NCBI RefSeq assembly: GCF_013409595.1
Contig: NZ_JACCBD010000001.1
Coordinates: 1,426,001-1,490,000, forward strand
Source: Leucobacter aridicollis
GTDB lineage: Bacteria; Actinomycetota; Actinomycetes; Actinomycetales; Microbacteriaceae
Direction of reading: 5' to 3'
Length of the DNA: 64,000 nt
Shown: piece after piece, positions 28,340 to 40,120 of the stretch
How positions within the stretch are numbered: the first letter of the stretch is position 1
How the letters are laid out: each line of letters starts with the position of its first letter
Position numbers and translations under genes: made by a program
Notes under the pieces: generated by a model
What the model saw: only the letters and a program-made list of their open reading frames with translations
Database searches by the model: none
What the model was told of the DNA's origin: nothing

Positions 28340-31300
28340 GTGTCGGATTCTGACGGTTTCGTTCATCTCCACGTGCACAGCGAGTACTCGATGCTCGACG
28401 GCGCAGCGCGCGTGAAACCGCTCATGCAGGCGGTCGCCGAGCAAGGGATGCCGGCAGTCGCGATGACCGACCACGGCAACACGTTTGGCGCCTTCGATTT
28501 CTGGAGTTCCGCGAAGGATGCCGGGGTGAAGCCCATCATCGGCATCGAGGCATACCTCGCTCCGGGGACGCACCGATCCGACCGCACGCGGGTGCGCTGG
28601 GGCGACGGCGGTGGCGACGACGTGTCCGGCGGCGGCGCGTACACCCACATGACGATGCTCTCCGAGACGACCGAGGGCATGCACAACCTGTTCAGGCTGT
28701 CGAGCTACTCCTCGCTCGAGGGCTACTACTTCAAGCCGCGTATGGATCGCGAGCTGCTGCAGACCTACTCGAAGGGGCTCATCGCGACGACGGGCTGCCC
28801 GTCGGGCGAGATCCACACCCGCCTGCGCCTCGGCCAGTACAACGAGGCGCGGCAGGCTGCCGCCGAGTTCCAGGACATCTTCGGCAAGGACAACTTCTTC
28901 TGCGAGATCATGGACCACGGTCTCGAGATCGAGCGCCGCGTGCAGAAGGATCTGCTCGCGATCGCCCGGGATCTCGGGATTCCGCTCCTCGCGACCAATG
29001 ACCTCCACTACGTGCACGAGAACGACGCCGAGGCGCACTCGGCGCTGCTCTGCGTGCAGTCGGGCTCGCGCCTCGACGACCCGAACCGGTTCCAGTTCAG
29101 CGGCTCCGGCTACTACCTGAAGAGCGCGGCCGAGATGCGGCACATCTTCCGCGAGCTGCCCGAGGCCTGCGACAACACGCTGCGCATCGCGGAGCGCTGC
29201 GAGGTCGAGTTCAACACGTCGGCCAACTACATGCCGCGCTATCCCGTGCCGGAGGGGGAGAGCGAGGACAGCTGGTTCGTGAAGGAAGTGGAGAAGGGCC
29301 TCCACTACCGCTACCCGAGCGGCATCCCCGACGCGGTGCGCAAGCAGGCCGAGTACGAGATCGGGGTCATCATTCAGATGGGCTTCCCCGGCTACTTCCT
29401 CGTCGTCGCGGACTTCATCAACTGGGCGAAGGAGAACGGGATCCGTGTGGGCCCCGGCCGCGGCTCGGGCGCGGGCTCGATGGTCGCCTATGCGATGAGG
29501 ATCACCGACCTCGACCCGCTGCAGCACGGACTCATCTTCGAGCGGTTCCTGAACCCCGACCGCGTCTCCATGCCCGACTTCGACGTGGACTTCGATGATC
29601 GTCGCCGCGGCGAGGTCATCAAGTACGTGACAGAGAAGTACGGCGACGAGCGCGTCGCGCAGATCGTGACCTACGGCACGATCAAGTCGAAGCAGGCGCT
29701 GAAGGACGCGTCGCGCGTGCTCGGGTTCCCGTTCGGCATGGGCGAGAAGCTCACGAAGGCGATGCCGCCGGCCGTGATGGCCAAGGACATTCCGCTCTCG
29801 GGCATCACCGACTCGGAACACCCCCGGTACAAGGAGGCGGCCGAGTTCCGCGCCGTGCTGCAGGAGGATCCTGACGCGAAGCGAGTCTACGAGACCGCGC
29901 TCGGCCTCGAGGGGCTGAAGCGCCAGTGGGGCGTGCACGCGGCTGGCGTCATCATGTCGAGCGATCCGCTCATCGACATCATCCCGCTGCAGAAGCGCGA
30001 GCAGGACGGCCAGATCGTCACGCAGTTCGACTACCCGACCTGTGAGGGCCTCGGCCTCATCAAGATGGACTTCTTGGGGCTGCGAAACCTCACGATCATC
30101 TCTGACGCGCTCGAGAACATCAGGCTGAACCGCGGGGTCGAGCTCGACCTCGAGCGGCTCGAACTCGACGATGCCCCGTCGTACGAGCTGCTCGCCCGCG
30201 GCGACACGCTTGGCGTGTTCCAGCTCGATGGCGGCCCGATGCGCGGCCTGCTGCGCCTCATGAAGCCGGATAACTTCGAGGACATCTCCGCCGTGCTCGC
30301 GCTCTACCGCCCGGGCCCGATGGGCGCGGACTCCCACACGAACTATGCGCTGAGAAAGAATGGGCTGCAGCCCATCACGCCGATTCACCCCGAGCTCGAG
30401 GAGCCGCTGAAGGACGTGCTCGACACGACCTTCGGCCTCATCATCTACCAGGAGCAGGTGATGTCGATCGCGCAGAAGGTCGCGGGGTTCTCGCTCGGTC
30501 AGGCGGATATTCTCCGTCGCGCGATGGGCAAGAAGAAGAAGTCCGAGCTCGATAAGCAGTACGAGGGCTTCTCGGGCGGCATGCACGAGCGGGGCTACAG
30601 CGACGCCGCCGTGAAGGCGCTGTGGGACATTCTGCTGCCATTCTCGGACTACGCGTTCAACAAGGCGCACTCGGCCGCATACGGCGTGGTGAGCTACTGG
30701 ACCGCGTATCTGAAGGCCCACTACCCGGCGGAGTACATGGCCGCGCTGCTCACGAGCGTCGGCGACTCCAAGGACAAGCTCGCGATCTACCTGAACGAAT
30801 GCCGGCGGATGGGCATCAACGTGCTGCCGCCGGCGGTCAACGAGTCGTTCGCGAACTTCTCGGCGGTCGGCGACGACATCAGGTTCGGGCTCGGTGCCAT
30901 TCGCAACGTCGGCACGAACGTCGTCGAGGCGGTGCGCGAGGCCCGCGAATCGAAGGGCAACTTCGAGTCCTTCCACGACTACCTCAAGAAGGTTGCTCTG
31001 CCCGCGCTGAACAAGCGCACGATCGAGTCGCTCATCAAGGCCGGCGCGTTTGACGGCCTCGGCGGCACACGACGCGCGCTGCTCGAGATCCACGAGGCGG
31101 CGGTCGAGGGCGCGGTGAAGGAGAAGCGCGCCGAGGAGAACGGTGACGTCGGCTTCGACTTTGACAGCCTCTTCGCGGAGGCAGCGGAAGCCACCGGCGC
31201 GGGCACGGAGACGGTATCGCTGGTGCCGGAGCGGCCCGAGTGGAACAAGAAGGACAAGCTCGCGTTCGAGCGCGAGATGCTCGGGCTGTACGTGTCCGAT

Positions 31301-31891
31301 CATCCGCTTCGCGGGCTCGAGACGACACTCGCGAAGGAAGCCTCGGCGACCGTCGAGCAGGTGACGAACCCGGATGCGAACTTCGATGGTGAGACCGTGG
31401 TGCTCGCCGGCCTCCTCACGAGCGTGCAGCACCGCACCGCGAAGTCAGGCAACCTCTACGGCATGGCGACGATCGAGGACTTCACCGGCGAGATCCAGGC
31501 GCTGTTCATGGGGAAGTCGTACCAGGAGTTCGGCCCGATGCTCCAGCCGGACTCGATCGTTGCGCTCCGCGGCAAGCTCAACGCGCGGGACGACGGCATG
31601 TCCATGCACGCCTACGGGGTGCGCGGCATCGACGCGTCCGTGCAGGACGAGGCCGGGACCCTCGCGCTCACGCTGACCGAGGCGCGGGCGACCGAGCCGC
31701 TGATGGAAGAACTTCAGTCAACGCTGAAGCGACACCCGGGCGATTCAGAGATTAGGCTAAACCTCATCACACCGCACGCCGTGCGGGTGTTTGAGCTCCG
31801 CGAGCGCGTGCGAATCTCTTCGGACCTGTTCGGTGAGCTCAAGGGGCTGTTGGGGCCGCGATGCCTCATGGATGTAGAGGAGCTTGTGTAG
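28340..31891 (+). CDS. dnaE: DNA polymerase III alpha subunit
   Basis: Replicative polymerase of 1183 residues. The N-terminal PHP domain starts [13 protein letters not shown]. The catalytic aspartates lie in [12 protein letters not shown] (411-422). [16 protein letters not shown] and the fingers segment [14 protein letters not shown] are typical. A helix-hairpin-helix region ([20 protein letters not shown]) and an OB fold ([18 protein letters not shown]) follow. GTG 28340 has AAAGGGGC upstream. Its stop overlaps the nadE start by one base. Confidence 0.97.
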   Translation: MSDSDGFVHLHVHSEYSMLDGAARVKPLMQAVAEQGMPAVAMTDHGNTFGAFDFWSSAKDAGVKPIIGIEAYLAPGTHRSDRTRVRWGDGGGDDVSGGGAYTHMTMLSETTEGMHNLFRLSSYSSLEGYYFKPRMDRELLQTYSKGLIATTGCPSGEIHTRLRLGQYNEARQAAAEFQDIFGKDNFFCEIMDHGLEIERRVQKDLLAIARDLGIPLLATNDLHYVHENDAEAHSALLCVQSGSRLDDPNRFQFSGSGYYLKSAAEMRHIFRELPEACDNTLRIAERCEVEFNTSANYMPRYPVPEGESEDSWFVKEVEKGLHYRYPSGIPDAVRKQAEYEIGVIIQMGFPGYFLVVADFINWAKENGIRVGPGRGSGAGSMVAYAMRITDLDPLQHGLIFERFLNPDRVSMPDFDVDFDDRRRGEVIKYVTEKYGDERVAQIVTYGTIKSKQALKDASRVLGFPFGMGEKLTKAMPPAVMAKDIPLSGITDSEHPRYKEAAEFRAVLQEDPDAKRVYETALGLEGLKRQWGVHAAGVIMSSDPLIDIIPLQKREQDGQIVTQFDYPTCEGLGLIKMDFLGLRNLTIISDALENIRLNRGVELDLERLELDDAPSYELLARGDTLGVFQLDGGPMRGLLRLMKPDNFEDISAVLALYRPGPMGADSHTNYALRKNGLQPITPIHPELEEPLKDVLDTTFGLIIYQEQVMSIAQKVAGFSLGQADILRRAMGKKKKSELDKQYEGFSGGMHERGYSDAAVKALWDILLPFSDYAFNKAHSAAYGVVSYWTAYLKAHYPAEYMAALLTSVGDSKDKLAIYLNECRRMGINVLPPAVNESFANFSAVGDDIRFGLGAIRNVGTNVVEAVREARESKGNFESFHDYLKKVALPALNKRTIESLIKAGAFDGLGGTRRALLEIHEAAVEGAVKEKRAEENGDVGFDFDSLFAEAAEATGAGTETVSLVPERPEWNKKDKLAFEREMLGLYVSDHPLRGLETTLAKEASATVEQVTNPDANFDGETVVLAGLLTSVQHRTAKSGNLYGMATIEDFTGEIQALFMGKSYQEFGPMLQPDSIVALRGKLNARDDGMSMHAYGVRGIDASVQDEAGTLALTLTEARATEPLMEELQSTLKRHPGDSEIRLNLITPHAVRVFELRERVRISSDLFGELKGLLGPRCLMDVEELV

Positions 31892-32733
31892 TGGACGAAC
31901 TGCAGCGCCGGATCATTCGGGAGCTCGGCTCCCAGCCGGAGATCGATGCCGCCGCGGAGATCGAACGGCGGGTGGCATTCCTCGCCGAGTACGCAGCGGC
32001 AATCCCCGGGGTCCGCGGCTTTGTGCTCGGCATCTCGGGTGGTCAAGACTCGTCACTTGCCGGCCGGCTCGCGCAGCTCGCTGTCGAGCGTCTCCGCGAG
32101 AGCGGACGGGACGCCGAGTTCTGGGCGATGCGTCTCCCGTACGGCGTGCAGCACGACGAGGACGACGCGCAGCTTGCGCTCTCCTTCATTCGCCCAGACC
32201 ACACGGTGACGGTGAACATCGCGGCGTCGGTCGACGGCATGGTGTCGGCGCTCACCGAAGCGACTGGTGAGCCTGTCAGCGACTTCAACAAGGGCAACGT
32301 GAAGGCGCGTGCCCGAATGGTCGCACAGTATGGGCTCGCGGGCGACCGCGGCCTCATCGTCATCGGCTCGGACCACGCGGCCGAGGCGATCACTGGGTTC
32401 TTCACGAAGTTCGGCGATGGCGCTGCCGACGTCATCCCGCTGCAGGGGCTCACCAAGAGCCAGGGCGCGTCGATGCTGCGCGAGCTCGACGCGCCGGACA
32501 GGCTCTGGGAGAAGGTGCCGACCGCGGATCTTCTCGACGGCAAACCCGGCGAGACCGACGAGTCCAGCCTGGGCGTGACCTACACCGAGATCGACGCATA
32601 TCTGCGCGGCGAGCAGGTGTCCGATGCCGCGCGCGCGAACCTCGAGCGCCGGTTCCTCGCGACCGACCACAAGCGGCGGGTGCCGGTTGGACCACACGAC
32701 GCCTGGTGGCGTGGAGAAGGAGTGAACGCATGA
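31891..32733 (+). CDS. nadE: NH3-dependent NAD+ synthetase
   Basis: Amidates nicotinic acid adenine dinucleotide to NAD+. It has 280 residues, so it is the short ammonia-dependent form without a glutaminase domain. The N-type ATP pyrophosphatase P-loop is [54 protein letters not shown] and ATDHKRRVP are NadE blocks. GTG 31891 overlaps the dnaE stop and has GAGGAG 8 nt upstream. It overlaps msrA by 4 nt. Confidence 0.95.
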   Translation: MDELQRRIIRELGSQPEIDAAAEIERRVAFLAEYAAAIPGVRGFVLGISGGQDSSLAGRLAQLAVERLRESGRDAEFWAMRLPYGVQHDEDDAQLALSFIRPDHTVTVNIAASVDGMVSALTEATGEPVSDFNKGNVKARARMVAQYGLAGDRGLIVIGSDHAAEAITGFFTKFGDGAADVIPLQGLTKSQGASMLRELDAPDRLWEKVPTADLLDGKPGETDESSLGVTYTEIDAYLRGEQVSDAARANLERRFLATDHKRRVPVGPHDAWWRGEGVNA

Positions 32734-33254
32734 CGACGACCTATGTGTTGGGTGGCGGCTGCTACTGGTGCCTCGACGCGGCCTACCGGGCGCTGCGCGG
32801 CGTCGTCGCCGTGCGCTCAGGCTTCGCGGGCGGCGACATGCCGAACCCGAGCTATGAGGCCGTCTGCACCGGGCTGACCGGGCACGCCGAGATCGTCGAG
32901 GTCGAGTTCGACGAGACGGTGCTGCCGCCGGCCGTGGTGCTCGACGCATTCTTCACGATGCACGACCCCCGGCAGCTCAACCGCCAAGGCAACGACGTCG
33001 GCACGCAGTACCGGTCGGTGATGTTTTACGCAGACGACGCGCAGCGCGAGCTCTTCGAGGCCGCGCGCGCTCGCGCCGACGAGGCCTGGGGCGGGGGAGT
33101 CGTGACCGAGATCGCGCCCCTCGCGACCGTCTACCCGGGGCCGGAGGAACATCAGGACTTCTTCGCGAAGAACCCGACCCAGGGGTACTGCCTCGCGGTC
33201 GCGGTGCCGAAGGTGAATAAGATCCGCGCGGGCTTCGCCGAGTACCTCGTCTAG
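32730..33254 (+). CDS. msrA: Peptide methionine-S-sulfoxide reductase MsrA
   Basis: Repairs Met-S-oxide in proteins. It has 174 residues. The catalytic cysteine lies in [13 protein letters not shown] near the N-terminus (usual motif GCFWC). [39 protein letters not shown] and [14 protein letters not shown] [14 protein letters not shown] match the family. ATG 32730 overlaps the nadE stop and has AAGGAG upstream. Confidence 0.93.
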   Translation: MTTTYVLGGGCYWCLDAAYRALRGVVAVRSGFAGGDMPNPSYEAVCTGLTGHAEIVEVEFDETVLPPAVVLDAFFTMHDPRQLNRQGNDVGTQYRSVMFYADDAQRELFEAARARADEAWGGGVVTEIAPLATVYPGPEEHQDFFAKNPTQGYCLAVAVPKVNKIRAGFAEYLV

Positions 33255-33260
33255 CCGGCA

Positions 33261-33986
33261 ATGACCGAGACCCGAGCCGCCAGCACGGAGGCGCCGACCA
33301 CCTGGGTGCACGGCGCGCTCGCGCTGCGCCCGGTCGCGCTCGCGTTCAGGGTGCTCTCGGCGGTGCTCATCGTCGCCGGCATCGTCCGCATCACGGGCGT
33401 CCTCGGGCCGGACCCGAGCTGGCTGGCGTTCACGTTCTACACCGTGCAGAGCAACGTGCTGTGCCTCATCTGGATGCTCGTGCTCGTCGGCGCAACTGTC
33501 CGGGACGTGGCGACGCGCGGCCCACGCGGGCTGTCGTCGCCGTCCGCGGCATGGAGCGCGGCGATCATGATGGCGATCACGATCACGATGCTGGTCTACC
33601 TCGTGGTGCTCGTGCCCACCTCCTTCGTGCAGGGCAGCGACTACGTGCCGTTCTCGGTGACGGACAACCTGATCCACATCGTGACCCCGTGCCTGCTGAT
33701 CCTCGACTGGCTGCTGTTCGTGCCGAAGGGCAGGTTGCGAACCGGCGATCCCGTGCGCTGGCTCGCGTTCCCGCTCGTGTACCTGGTGTTCGCGTTCACC
33801 TACGGCGGTCTGGGGGGAGAGTTCTCTCCGGGCCAGCGCTATCCGTACCCGTTCTTGAACGTCGAGGCGCACGGCGTCGGCGGCGTCGCGCTGTGGGTGG
33901 CGGGCCTCGGGGTCGCGCTTGCCGGGGTCGGCTACCTCTACCTTTGGCTCGACCGCGCGCTCTCGCGAGGCTCGCGTCGCGCGTAG
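33261..33986 (+). CDS. Pr6Pr family six-helix membrane protein
   Basis: A 241-residue integral membrane protein with about six hydrophobic helices (about 26-48, 56-80, 95-118, 131-149, 163-185, 205-226). The segments FTFYTVQSNVLCLIWM and VTDNLIHIVTPCLLILDWLLF, plus GGEFSPGQRYPYPFLNVEAHG, resemble the Pr6Pr family (related to FAR-17a/AIG1-like proteins), whose role in bacteria is unknown. It starts 6 nt after msrA and probably shares its transcript. Confidence 0.75.
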   Translation: MTETRAASTEAPTTWVHGALALRPVALAFRVLSAVLIVAGIVRITGVLGPDPSWLAFTFYTVQSNVLCLIWMLVLVGATVRDVATRGPRGLSSPSAAWSAAIMMAITITMLVYLVVLVPTSFVQGSDYVPFSVTDNLIHIVTPCLLILDWLLFVPKGRLRTGDPVRWLAFPLVYLVFAFTYGGLGGEFSPGQRYPYPFLNVEAHGVGGVALWVAGLGVALAGVGYLYLWLDRALSRGSRRA

Positions 33987-33989
33987 CGA

Positions 33990-34496
33990 TCATACCGAGG
34001 CCAGCTCCGGGGTGAAGCCGTCGGCGGAGGTGGCGCCCGACGTGGCGCCCACGGCCTTCGGCTCTGGAGGGGCCGCGACGCCGACGTGAGCGGCCCCGTC
34101 GGACGGGGCAGGTTCGGCTGCTGCCCCGCCGCCGTCGACGGCGCTGGCCTTGAGGAACCCCGAGACCCCGAAACGCACGTCGTGCCCGACGCCCTCGGCG
34201 TCGACCTCGACGGCCGTGCCGCGCTTGCCCTCGTTCTCCCAGTCGCGCAGCCGGAGCCTGCCGGCGACGACGATGCGGTCGCCCTTCTTGAACGACTGTT
34301 TCGCGTGGCGGGCGAGGCCGCGAAAGGTGTTGATCGTGAACCAGTTCGTGTCGCCGTCCGACCACTCCTTGGTCTCCGCGTCGAACCGGCGGTCGGAGCT
34401 TGCGAGCCGGAACGTGCAAAACTCGGCCCCGCCAGCTGGCGTGAAGAGCTTCGGCTCGGTGGCGATCTGACCGATGACGCTGATGTGCTGGGCCAT
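33990..34496 (-). CDS. ssb: Single-stranded DNA-binding protein (second Ssb-type paralogue)
   Basis: OB-fold protein of 168 residues beginning M-A-Q-H-I-S-V-I-G. The OB domain covers about 1-105 (FCTFRLASSDRRFD, DTNWFTINTFRGLARHA, KKGDRIVVAGRLRLRDWENE). The rest is a Pro/Ala-rich tail that does not end in the canonical acidic D-D-x-P-F. It is not next to rpsF/rpsR, so it is likely an accessory or competence-type SsbB. ATG 34496 is supported by AGGGAG upstream; the frame is open to 34646. Confidence 0.88.
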   Translation of the reverse strand: MAQHISVIGQIATEPKLFTPAGGAEFCTFRLASSDRRFDAETKEWSDGDTNWFTINTFRGLARHAKQSFKKGDRIVVAGRLRLRDWENEGKRGTAVEVDAEGVGHDVRFGVSGFLKASAVDGGGAAAEPAPSDGAAHVGVAAPPEPKAVGATSGATSADGFTPELASV

Positions 34497-34725
34497 GGTG
34501 GCTCCCTCTCTGTCTCGCAGCCAGCCGATGATGTCAGCGCTGCTTCCTCGTCGCACCCGCGCGCCGCGGGCGGCTCCCACCAGCATGGGGGTCGCGCTCG
34601 GGGCGCACGAGCGATCGCATGGTGTTGTGGACAACGACCCGCGCACGGGTGAGCCAGCGAGCCTGTGGGCGAAGCTCTCAGCATTGCTGCGGTTCCGTCA
34701 GGCCGGCTCCCCATAGACTTGGGGC

Positions 34726-35208
34726 ATGGTTGTGAATCGAGCTCGTCGCGCTGCGGCAACGGTTGCAGGCGCTGCGGCACTGATGCTGGCTCTCAGCTCG
34801 TGTTCGCTGCTCGAGGGGCCCACGCCGGTAACGCCGGAGCGGCCGCCGGTCGAAGTCCCAGCCGAGCCCGCAACGTTCGTTCCCGGCGGGACGTCCGAGG
34901 AGAATCTGCCGTTCTTCGGCCAGGTACTCCGCGAGTACGCCGCGGGCGAGCAGCCGGTGCAGGGCCAGCCGATCGTCGACGCTCTCGTCGCCGGAGGCTT
35001 CGATAGGCAGACGATGCAGGTCTCGTTCGACGCGTCCAAGACGGGCCTCGCCGCCGACAGCATTTACGTCGCGGTTCGCACCGGCGAGAGCTGCCTGATC
35101 GGGCAGGTTTCAGCTGAGGATCGCGACGCAACCGCGGAGGTCGTCGGCGCGATCGGGCCCGACAAGAACGTCTGCCTCATCGGCCAGACGCGTCCCATCG
35201 ACTGGTAG
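34726..35208 (+). CDS. Predicted lipoprotein, DUF6993-like
   Basis: A 160-residue exported lipoprotein with signal ARRAAATVAGAAALMLALSS and a lipobox ending L-S-S-C (Cys26). The mature part is a small domain with two conserved cysteines in ESCLIGQV and KNVCLIGQ; the paired C-L-I-G segments suggest a duplicated fold or disulfide. Resemblance to DUF6993 is from memory. TAGACT lies exactly 6 nt before the ATG with no Shine-Dalgarno, so it is probably leaderless. Function unknown. Confidence 0.78.
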   Translation: MVVNRARRAAATVAGAAALMLALSSCSLLEGPTPVTPERPPVEVPAEPATFVPGGTSEENLPFFGQVLREYAAGEQPVQGQPIVDALVAGGFDRQTMQVSFDASKTGLAADSIYVAVRTGESCLIGQVSAEDRDATAEVVGAIGPDKNVCLIGQTRPIDW

Positions 35209-35228
35209 CGGTGGCGCTCGCCGGACGC

Positions 35229-36053
35229 CTAGCCGACGTCCCAGAGCAGCCGGTAGTACGCGATCCGATCCTGATCCGGGGCGATTCCGTACCCCTCGTA
35301 CACCAGGTGATCGAACCCGGGCCCGTGGTTCCAATCGATGCTCCACGCGGCGACCGCAAGGTCGGCCCAGCGGTCGGCGACGCCGAGCGAGCCGAGATCG
35401 ACGTGCGCGGCGAAGCGCCCCGCGGGATCAAGCAGCGTGTTCGGCGCGCACGCGTCGCCGTGGCAGACCACGAGCCGATCAGGATCGGGCGCCTCATGCA
35501 GCCGCCGCCGCACGCTGTCGACGGTGAGATCCCGGTAGCCGCGGTGCCAGTCGCCGGGGCTCTCGCCCGAGGCGACGCGCTCCTCGAAGCGCTCGATCCG
35601 GCCGTCGATGCCCCATTCGAACGGGCACTCGGCGACGGGGAGGGTGTCGTGCAGTCGCCGCAGCCCGGCACCGATCGCGAGAGCCGCGGTCGCGGGCTCC
35701 GCGATCCACTGCGGCTCGACGGCCGACGCGCCCGCGAACGCGCGCGTGATGAGCCAGTCGCCGTCCTCGGTGGAACCGTGGCTCAGCACCTCCGGCACGG
35801 TCGCCCCGTGCGCGCGCGCCCACGTGAGCCGGGTCGCCTCGGCGGCAAGATCCAGCTCTGGGGTGCCTGCCGGCACCCACTTCACGTAGCGGTCGCCGTC
35901 GCCTGGCGCTCCCTCGTCCCGGAACGTGAGCCCGCCGAGCTCGTTCACCCAGACGGGAACGAGGTGCCGGCCGCCGGTGAGGTCGCGCACAGGATCGGGG
36001 ACGGCGACCGGTCCCGTTGGGATCTCGGCGACGGGTTCGGGTGCGTCATACAT
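35229..36053 (-). CDS. Aminoglycoside phosphotransferase family protein, APH(3')-like
   Basis: A 274-residue small-molecule kinase. The catalytic loop is VVCHGDACAPNTLLD (HGD motif) and the metal segment is HVDLGSLGVADRWADLA, closer to APH(3')/APH(3'') enzymes than to general choline-kinase-like proteins. GDRYVKWVPAG may carry the ATP lysine. ATG 36053 has TAGACT 7 nt upstream on the minus strand, so it is probably leaderless; the frame is open to 36152. Resistance cannot be concluded, because chromosomal relatives often have other substrates. Confidence 0.8.
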   Translation of the reverse strand: MYDAPEPVAEIPTGPVAVPDPVRDLTGGRHLVPVWVNELGGLTFRDEGAPGDGDRYVKWVPAGTPELDLAAEATRLTWARAHGATVPEVLSHGSTEDGDWLITRAFAGASAVEPQWIAEPATAALAIGAGLRRLHDTLPVAECPFEWGIDGRIERFEERVASGESPGDWHRGYRDLTVDSVRRRLHEAPDPDRLVVCHGDACAPNTLLDPAGRFAAHVDLGSLGVADRWADLAVAAWSIDWNHGPGFDHLVYEGYGIAPDQDRIAYYRLLWDVG

Positions 36054-36106
36054 GCAGCCGAGTCTACGGAGTCGGCGCGACTGCCGCGCGGTCGCGTAAA
36101 TCTGAG

Positions 36107-36133
36107 TTCGACCTGACCGAGAGCGGGTAGAGT
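36107..36133 (+). promoter_or_regulatory. Possible ettA promoter
   Basis: TTCGAC (36107-36112) and TAGAGT (36128-36133) with a 15-bp spacer lie about 64 bp before the ettA start. The -10 resembles others in the window; the spacer is short. Confidence 0.35.
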
Positions 36134-36196
36134 AGTCGGCGATAGATTCCACCTCGTGAAGCAGGGAGTTCGGAGCGCACGCGCTTTTGAAAATAT

Positions 36197-37876
<1,680 letters not shown>

Positions 37877-37885
37877 CGCGTGACC

Positions 37886-37920
37886 GAGTGCCCGCAGGCG
37901 AGTCCTGCGGGCACTCGTGT
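37886..37920 (+). terminator. Terminator after ettA
   Basis: A 13-bp perfect stem (37886-37898 with 37904-37916) and a 5-nt loop, followed by GTGTTTTG. The next gene's TTG start lies 37 nt further on. Confidence 0.85.
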
Positions 37921-37956
37921 TTTGCCACCCGTCGCCTCCCGCGAAAGGACCGCACC

Positions 37957-38424
37957 TTGGCTCGAGCCCACGTCACCCTGCCCCTGCGCTGGGGCGACCA
38001 AGACGCCTACGGGCACGTCAATAACGTCGTGTTCGCCCGCCTGCTCGAGGAGGCCCGCGTGCGGGTGCTCTGGCTCGGTGCGGCGGCCGAACCCACCGGG
38101 CTCGAACAGCACTTCCAATCGAATATCGCGGGCGGGCCGAAGATGCTCGTCGCGAGCCAGTCGATCGAGTTTCTCAGCGTGCTCGAGTACTCCGAGCAAC
38201 CGGTCACGGTGGAGCTCTGGATCGGCAAGCTCGGCGGCGCGCACCTTGAGATCCACTGCGAGATCGTCGACGGCGCGGCGGCCGGGCGCTCCGTCGTCGC
38301 GCGTGCGATCACCGTCGCGGTGATGGTCGACGGCGACACGCTAAAGCCCGCACGCCTGAGCCCCGCGGGGCGCACGGCCGTCCGCGCCTGGATGGACGAG
38401 CCGCTCGTCCTTGGGCGCGGCTAG
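37957..38424 (+). CDS. Acyl-CoA thioesterase, 4HBT hot-dog family
   Basis: A single hot-dog domain of 155 residues. The 4HBT signature is LRWGDQDAYGHVNNVVFARL with the catalytic Asp and downstream HVNN. The frame is open far upstream into ettA, but GAAAGGA lies 8 nt before TTG 37957 and the protein then begins at the domain. Hydrolyses acyl-CoA esters in the family; substrate unknown. It is convergent with tesB. Confidence 0.87.
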   Translation: MARAHVTLPLRWGDQDAYGHVNNVVFARLLEEARVRVLWLGAAAEPTGLEQHFQSNIAGGPKMLVASQSIEFLSVLEYSEQPVTVELWIGKLGGAHLEIHCEIVDGAAAGRSVVARAITVAVMVDGDTLKPARLSPAGRTAVRAWMDEPLVLGRG

Positions 38425-38448
38425 CGGCACACCGTCCTCCGGTGGTCG

Positions 38449-39345
38449 CTACCGGGGAAGCCGGATCATCGACTCCTGCGAGACACTCGCGACGAGCGCG
38501 CCCGAGCGATCGTAGAAACGCCCGTGGGCGAGCCCGCGGCCGCTCTGCGCGGTCGGCGACTCGAGTTCGTACAGCAGCCACTCGTCGACGCGGAACGGCC
38601 GGTGGAACCACATGCTGTGATCGAGACTGGCCGCGCTCATCCCCGGCGTTGCCCAGGGGATGCCGTGCCGGCGCGCGACAGGCTCGAGCAGCAGGTAGTC
38701 GGAGGCGAACGCGAGCGCCGCAGAGTGCAGCGCCTGGCCGCCGTCGAGGGGCTCGCGGCTCTTGAGCCACACCGCCTGACGGCTGCTGGGCTCGCCGGCC
38801 TCGACCAGGATGTCGCCCTCAACGTGGCGGAAGTCGAACGGCCGGTTGAGCACCCACGAGTTGCGGCGCTCGCCGGTGAGATGGCCGTACTTGTCCCACA
38901 CCGACGGGAGATCCTCGGGCTGCGTGATCGCCGAGGTGTCGAGGCCCTCCTGGTGATCGAGCCCCTCTTCGCGCCCCTGGTACGAGGCGATCAGTGACAT
39001 GAGCACCTGACCGTCCTGGTAGGCCTGCGCGCGCCGCGTCGAGAACGACCGGCCATCGTGGAGCCGCGCGATCTCGAATGTCATCGGGGTGTGGCTGTCG
39101 CCGGGGCGCACGAAGTACCCGTGCATCGAGTGGATCTCGCGCCCCGCGGGTGCAGTCAGCCCCGCGGCCATCAGCGCCTGCCCGAGCACCTGCCCGCCAA
39201 ACGCCCGGCCGTGCGGGGTGGGCATCGCCGGACCGGTGAAGATGTCGTAGTGGGTGCGCGCCTCCGTGTTTGCGAGCGCAAGCATCTCAGCGAGGTTCGG
39301 GGCAGGAATCTCGTCGCCGTGTGGAGTCTTCGCCGCATCAGTCAT
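38449..39345 (-). CDS. tesB: Acyl-CoA thioesterase II (TesB)
   Basis: A double hot-dog thioesterase of 298 residues from ATG 39345. FTGPAMPTPHGRAFGGQVLG and SMHGYFVRPGD mark the N-terminal hot-dog, DHSMWFHRPFRVDEWLLYE and GRFYDRSGALVASVSQE the C-terminal one. Hydrolyses medium- to long-chain acyl-CoA. TAGACT lies 7 nt before the start, so it is probably leaderless. It is divergent from the hypothetical gene at 39427, whose start is arranged the same way. Confidence 0.92.
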   Translation of the reverse strand: MTDAAKTPHGDEIPAPNLAEMLALANTEARTHYDIFTGPAMPTPHGRAFGGQVLGQALMAAGLTAPAGREIHSMHGYFVRPGDSHTPMTFEIARLHDGRSFSTRRAQAYQDGQVLMSLIASYQGREEGLDHQEGLDTSAITQPEDLPSVWDKYGHLTGERRNSWVLNRPFDFRHVEGDILVEAGEPSSRQAVWLKSREPLDGGQALHSAALAFASDYLLLEPVARRHGIPWATPGMSAASLDHSMWFHRPFRVDEWLLYELESPTAQSGRGLAHGRFYDRSGALVASVSQESMIRLPR

Positions 39346-39426
39346 AGGCCTCAGTCTATGTCGCAGCCGTGCCGAGGGAAGCAAGCTCGCGGCTGCCGTC
39401 AATCTTCCGCCGATAGGCTGAGGGCG

Positions 39427-40089
39427 ATGACCGCACAGATTTTGACCCTAGGCCTCGCAGACCAGCACACCCGGGACGACCTGCAGAACTATCTGTCGCG
39501 CCTCGCCCGCCTCGGCGAGGCCGAGGTGCGGCTGCAGACCCGCGGCAGCGCGCTCGCGGTCTACGGCTGCACCCAGGCGCCGGCCGGGATTATGGACGAA
39601 TCGCCCGTCGTGCTCGTGATGCGGGCGTTCCCGCTTGCGGCGGCGCCCGCCGAGCCAGTCGACACCGTCGTGGAGGTGCGTTCCCTCACCGACAGGCTCG
39701 CCCGCGCCGAGTCCGGGCTCGACCTGGCGCTGCCCGACGTGGAAGTCGCCGCCGCCTGGACCGGCGTGTTGCCGCCGATCGCGGGCTGGGAGGCGCGCGG
39801 CGAGATGGACGCGGGATCGCTCGCCGTCGTCGCAGCCGAGGGGATGGCTCGCGTCGCCGAGAACGTTCCAGCCGACGCGGGCGACCCCGTCGTGCAGAAG
39901 GTGCGGAGGGCCGTGTGGGGGAGCGAAATCGCCCCCGGAATCCCCGCCGCAGCCGCGTTCGCGGCCGAGGGTCTCGGCTTCCTGTCGGGCATCGATCGCC
40001 TGACAATTTCGGGCACGCGCGCGTGGACAAGACTGAGCAGTCGTAACGGACACGTCATCTTGCGCCGCGGCGTCGGCCTCATGAGCTAG
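39427..40089 (+). CDS. Hypothetical actinobacterial protein
   Basis: A 220-residue cytoplasmic protein that I do not recognise. No signal peptide or transmembrane segment. The N-terminal half is an alpha/beta region (LTLGLADQHTRDDLQNYLSRL), the C-terminal half is Ala-rich helical and ends with GLGFLSG and RNGHVILRRG. TAGGCT lies 7 nt before ATG 39427 and no Shine-Dalgarno is visible, so it is probably leaderless. It is divergent from tesB and 31 nt before rpoZ. Confidence 0.7.
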   Translation: MTAQILTLGLADQHTRDDLQNYLSRLARLGEAEVRLQTRGSALAVYGCTQAPAGIMDESPVVLVMRAFPLAAAPAEPVDTVVEVRSLTDRLARAESGLDLALPDVEVAAAWTGVLPPIAGWEARGEMDAGSLAVVAAEGMARVAENVPADAGDPVVQKVRRAVWGSEIAPGIPAAAAFAAEGLGFLSGIDRLTISGTRAWTRLSSRNGHVILRRGVGLMS

Positions 40090-40114
40090 AATAGACGGGT
40101 CTATCTAGAGGAGT
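40087..40114 (+). promoter_or_regulatory. rpoZ -10 element and ribosome-binding site
   Basis: TAGAAT at 40087-40092 overlaps the stop codon of the preceding gene. GAGGAG near 40108-40113 precedes the rpoZ ATG. Transcription of rpoZ can thus start between the two genes. Confidence 0.55.
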
Positions 40115-40120
40115 TAATTC

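Noticed and set aside
27890..31432. An 1180-codon open frame antisense to dnaE
   Set aside because: It mirrors the codon-position GC bias of dnaE; the sense product is a full polymerase. Similar antisense frames over aroG, ftsI, murE, murF, mraY, ftsW and priA were discarded for the same reason.
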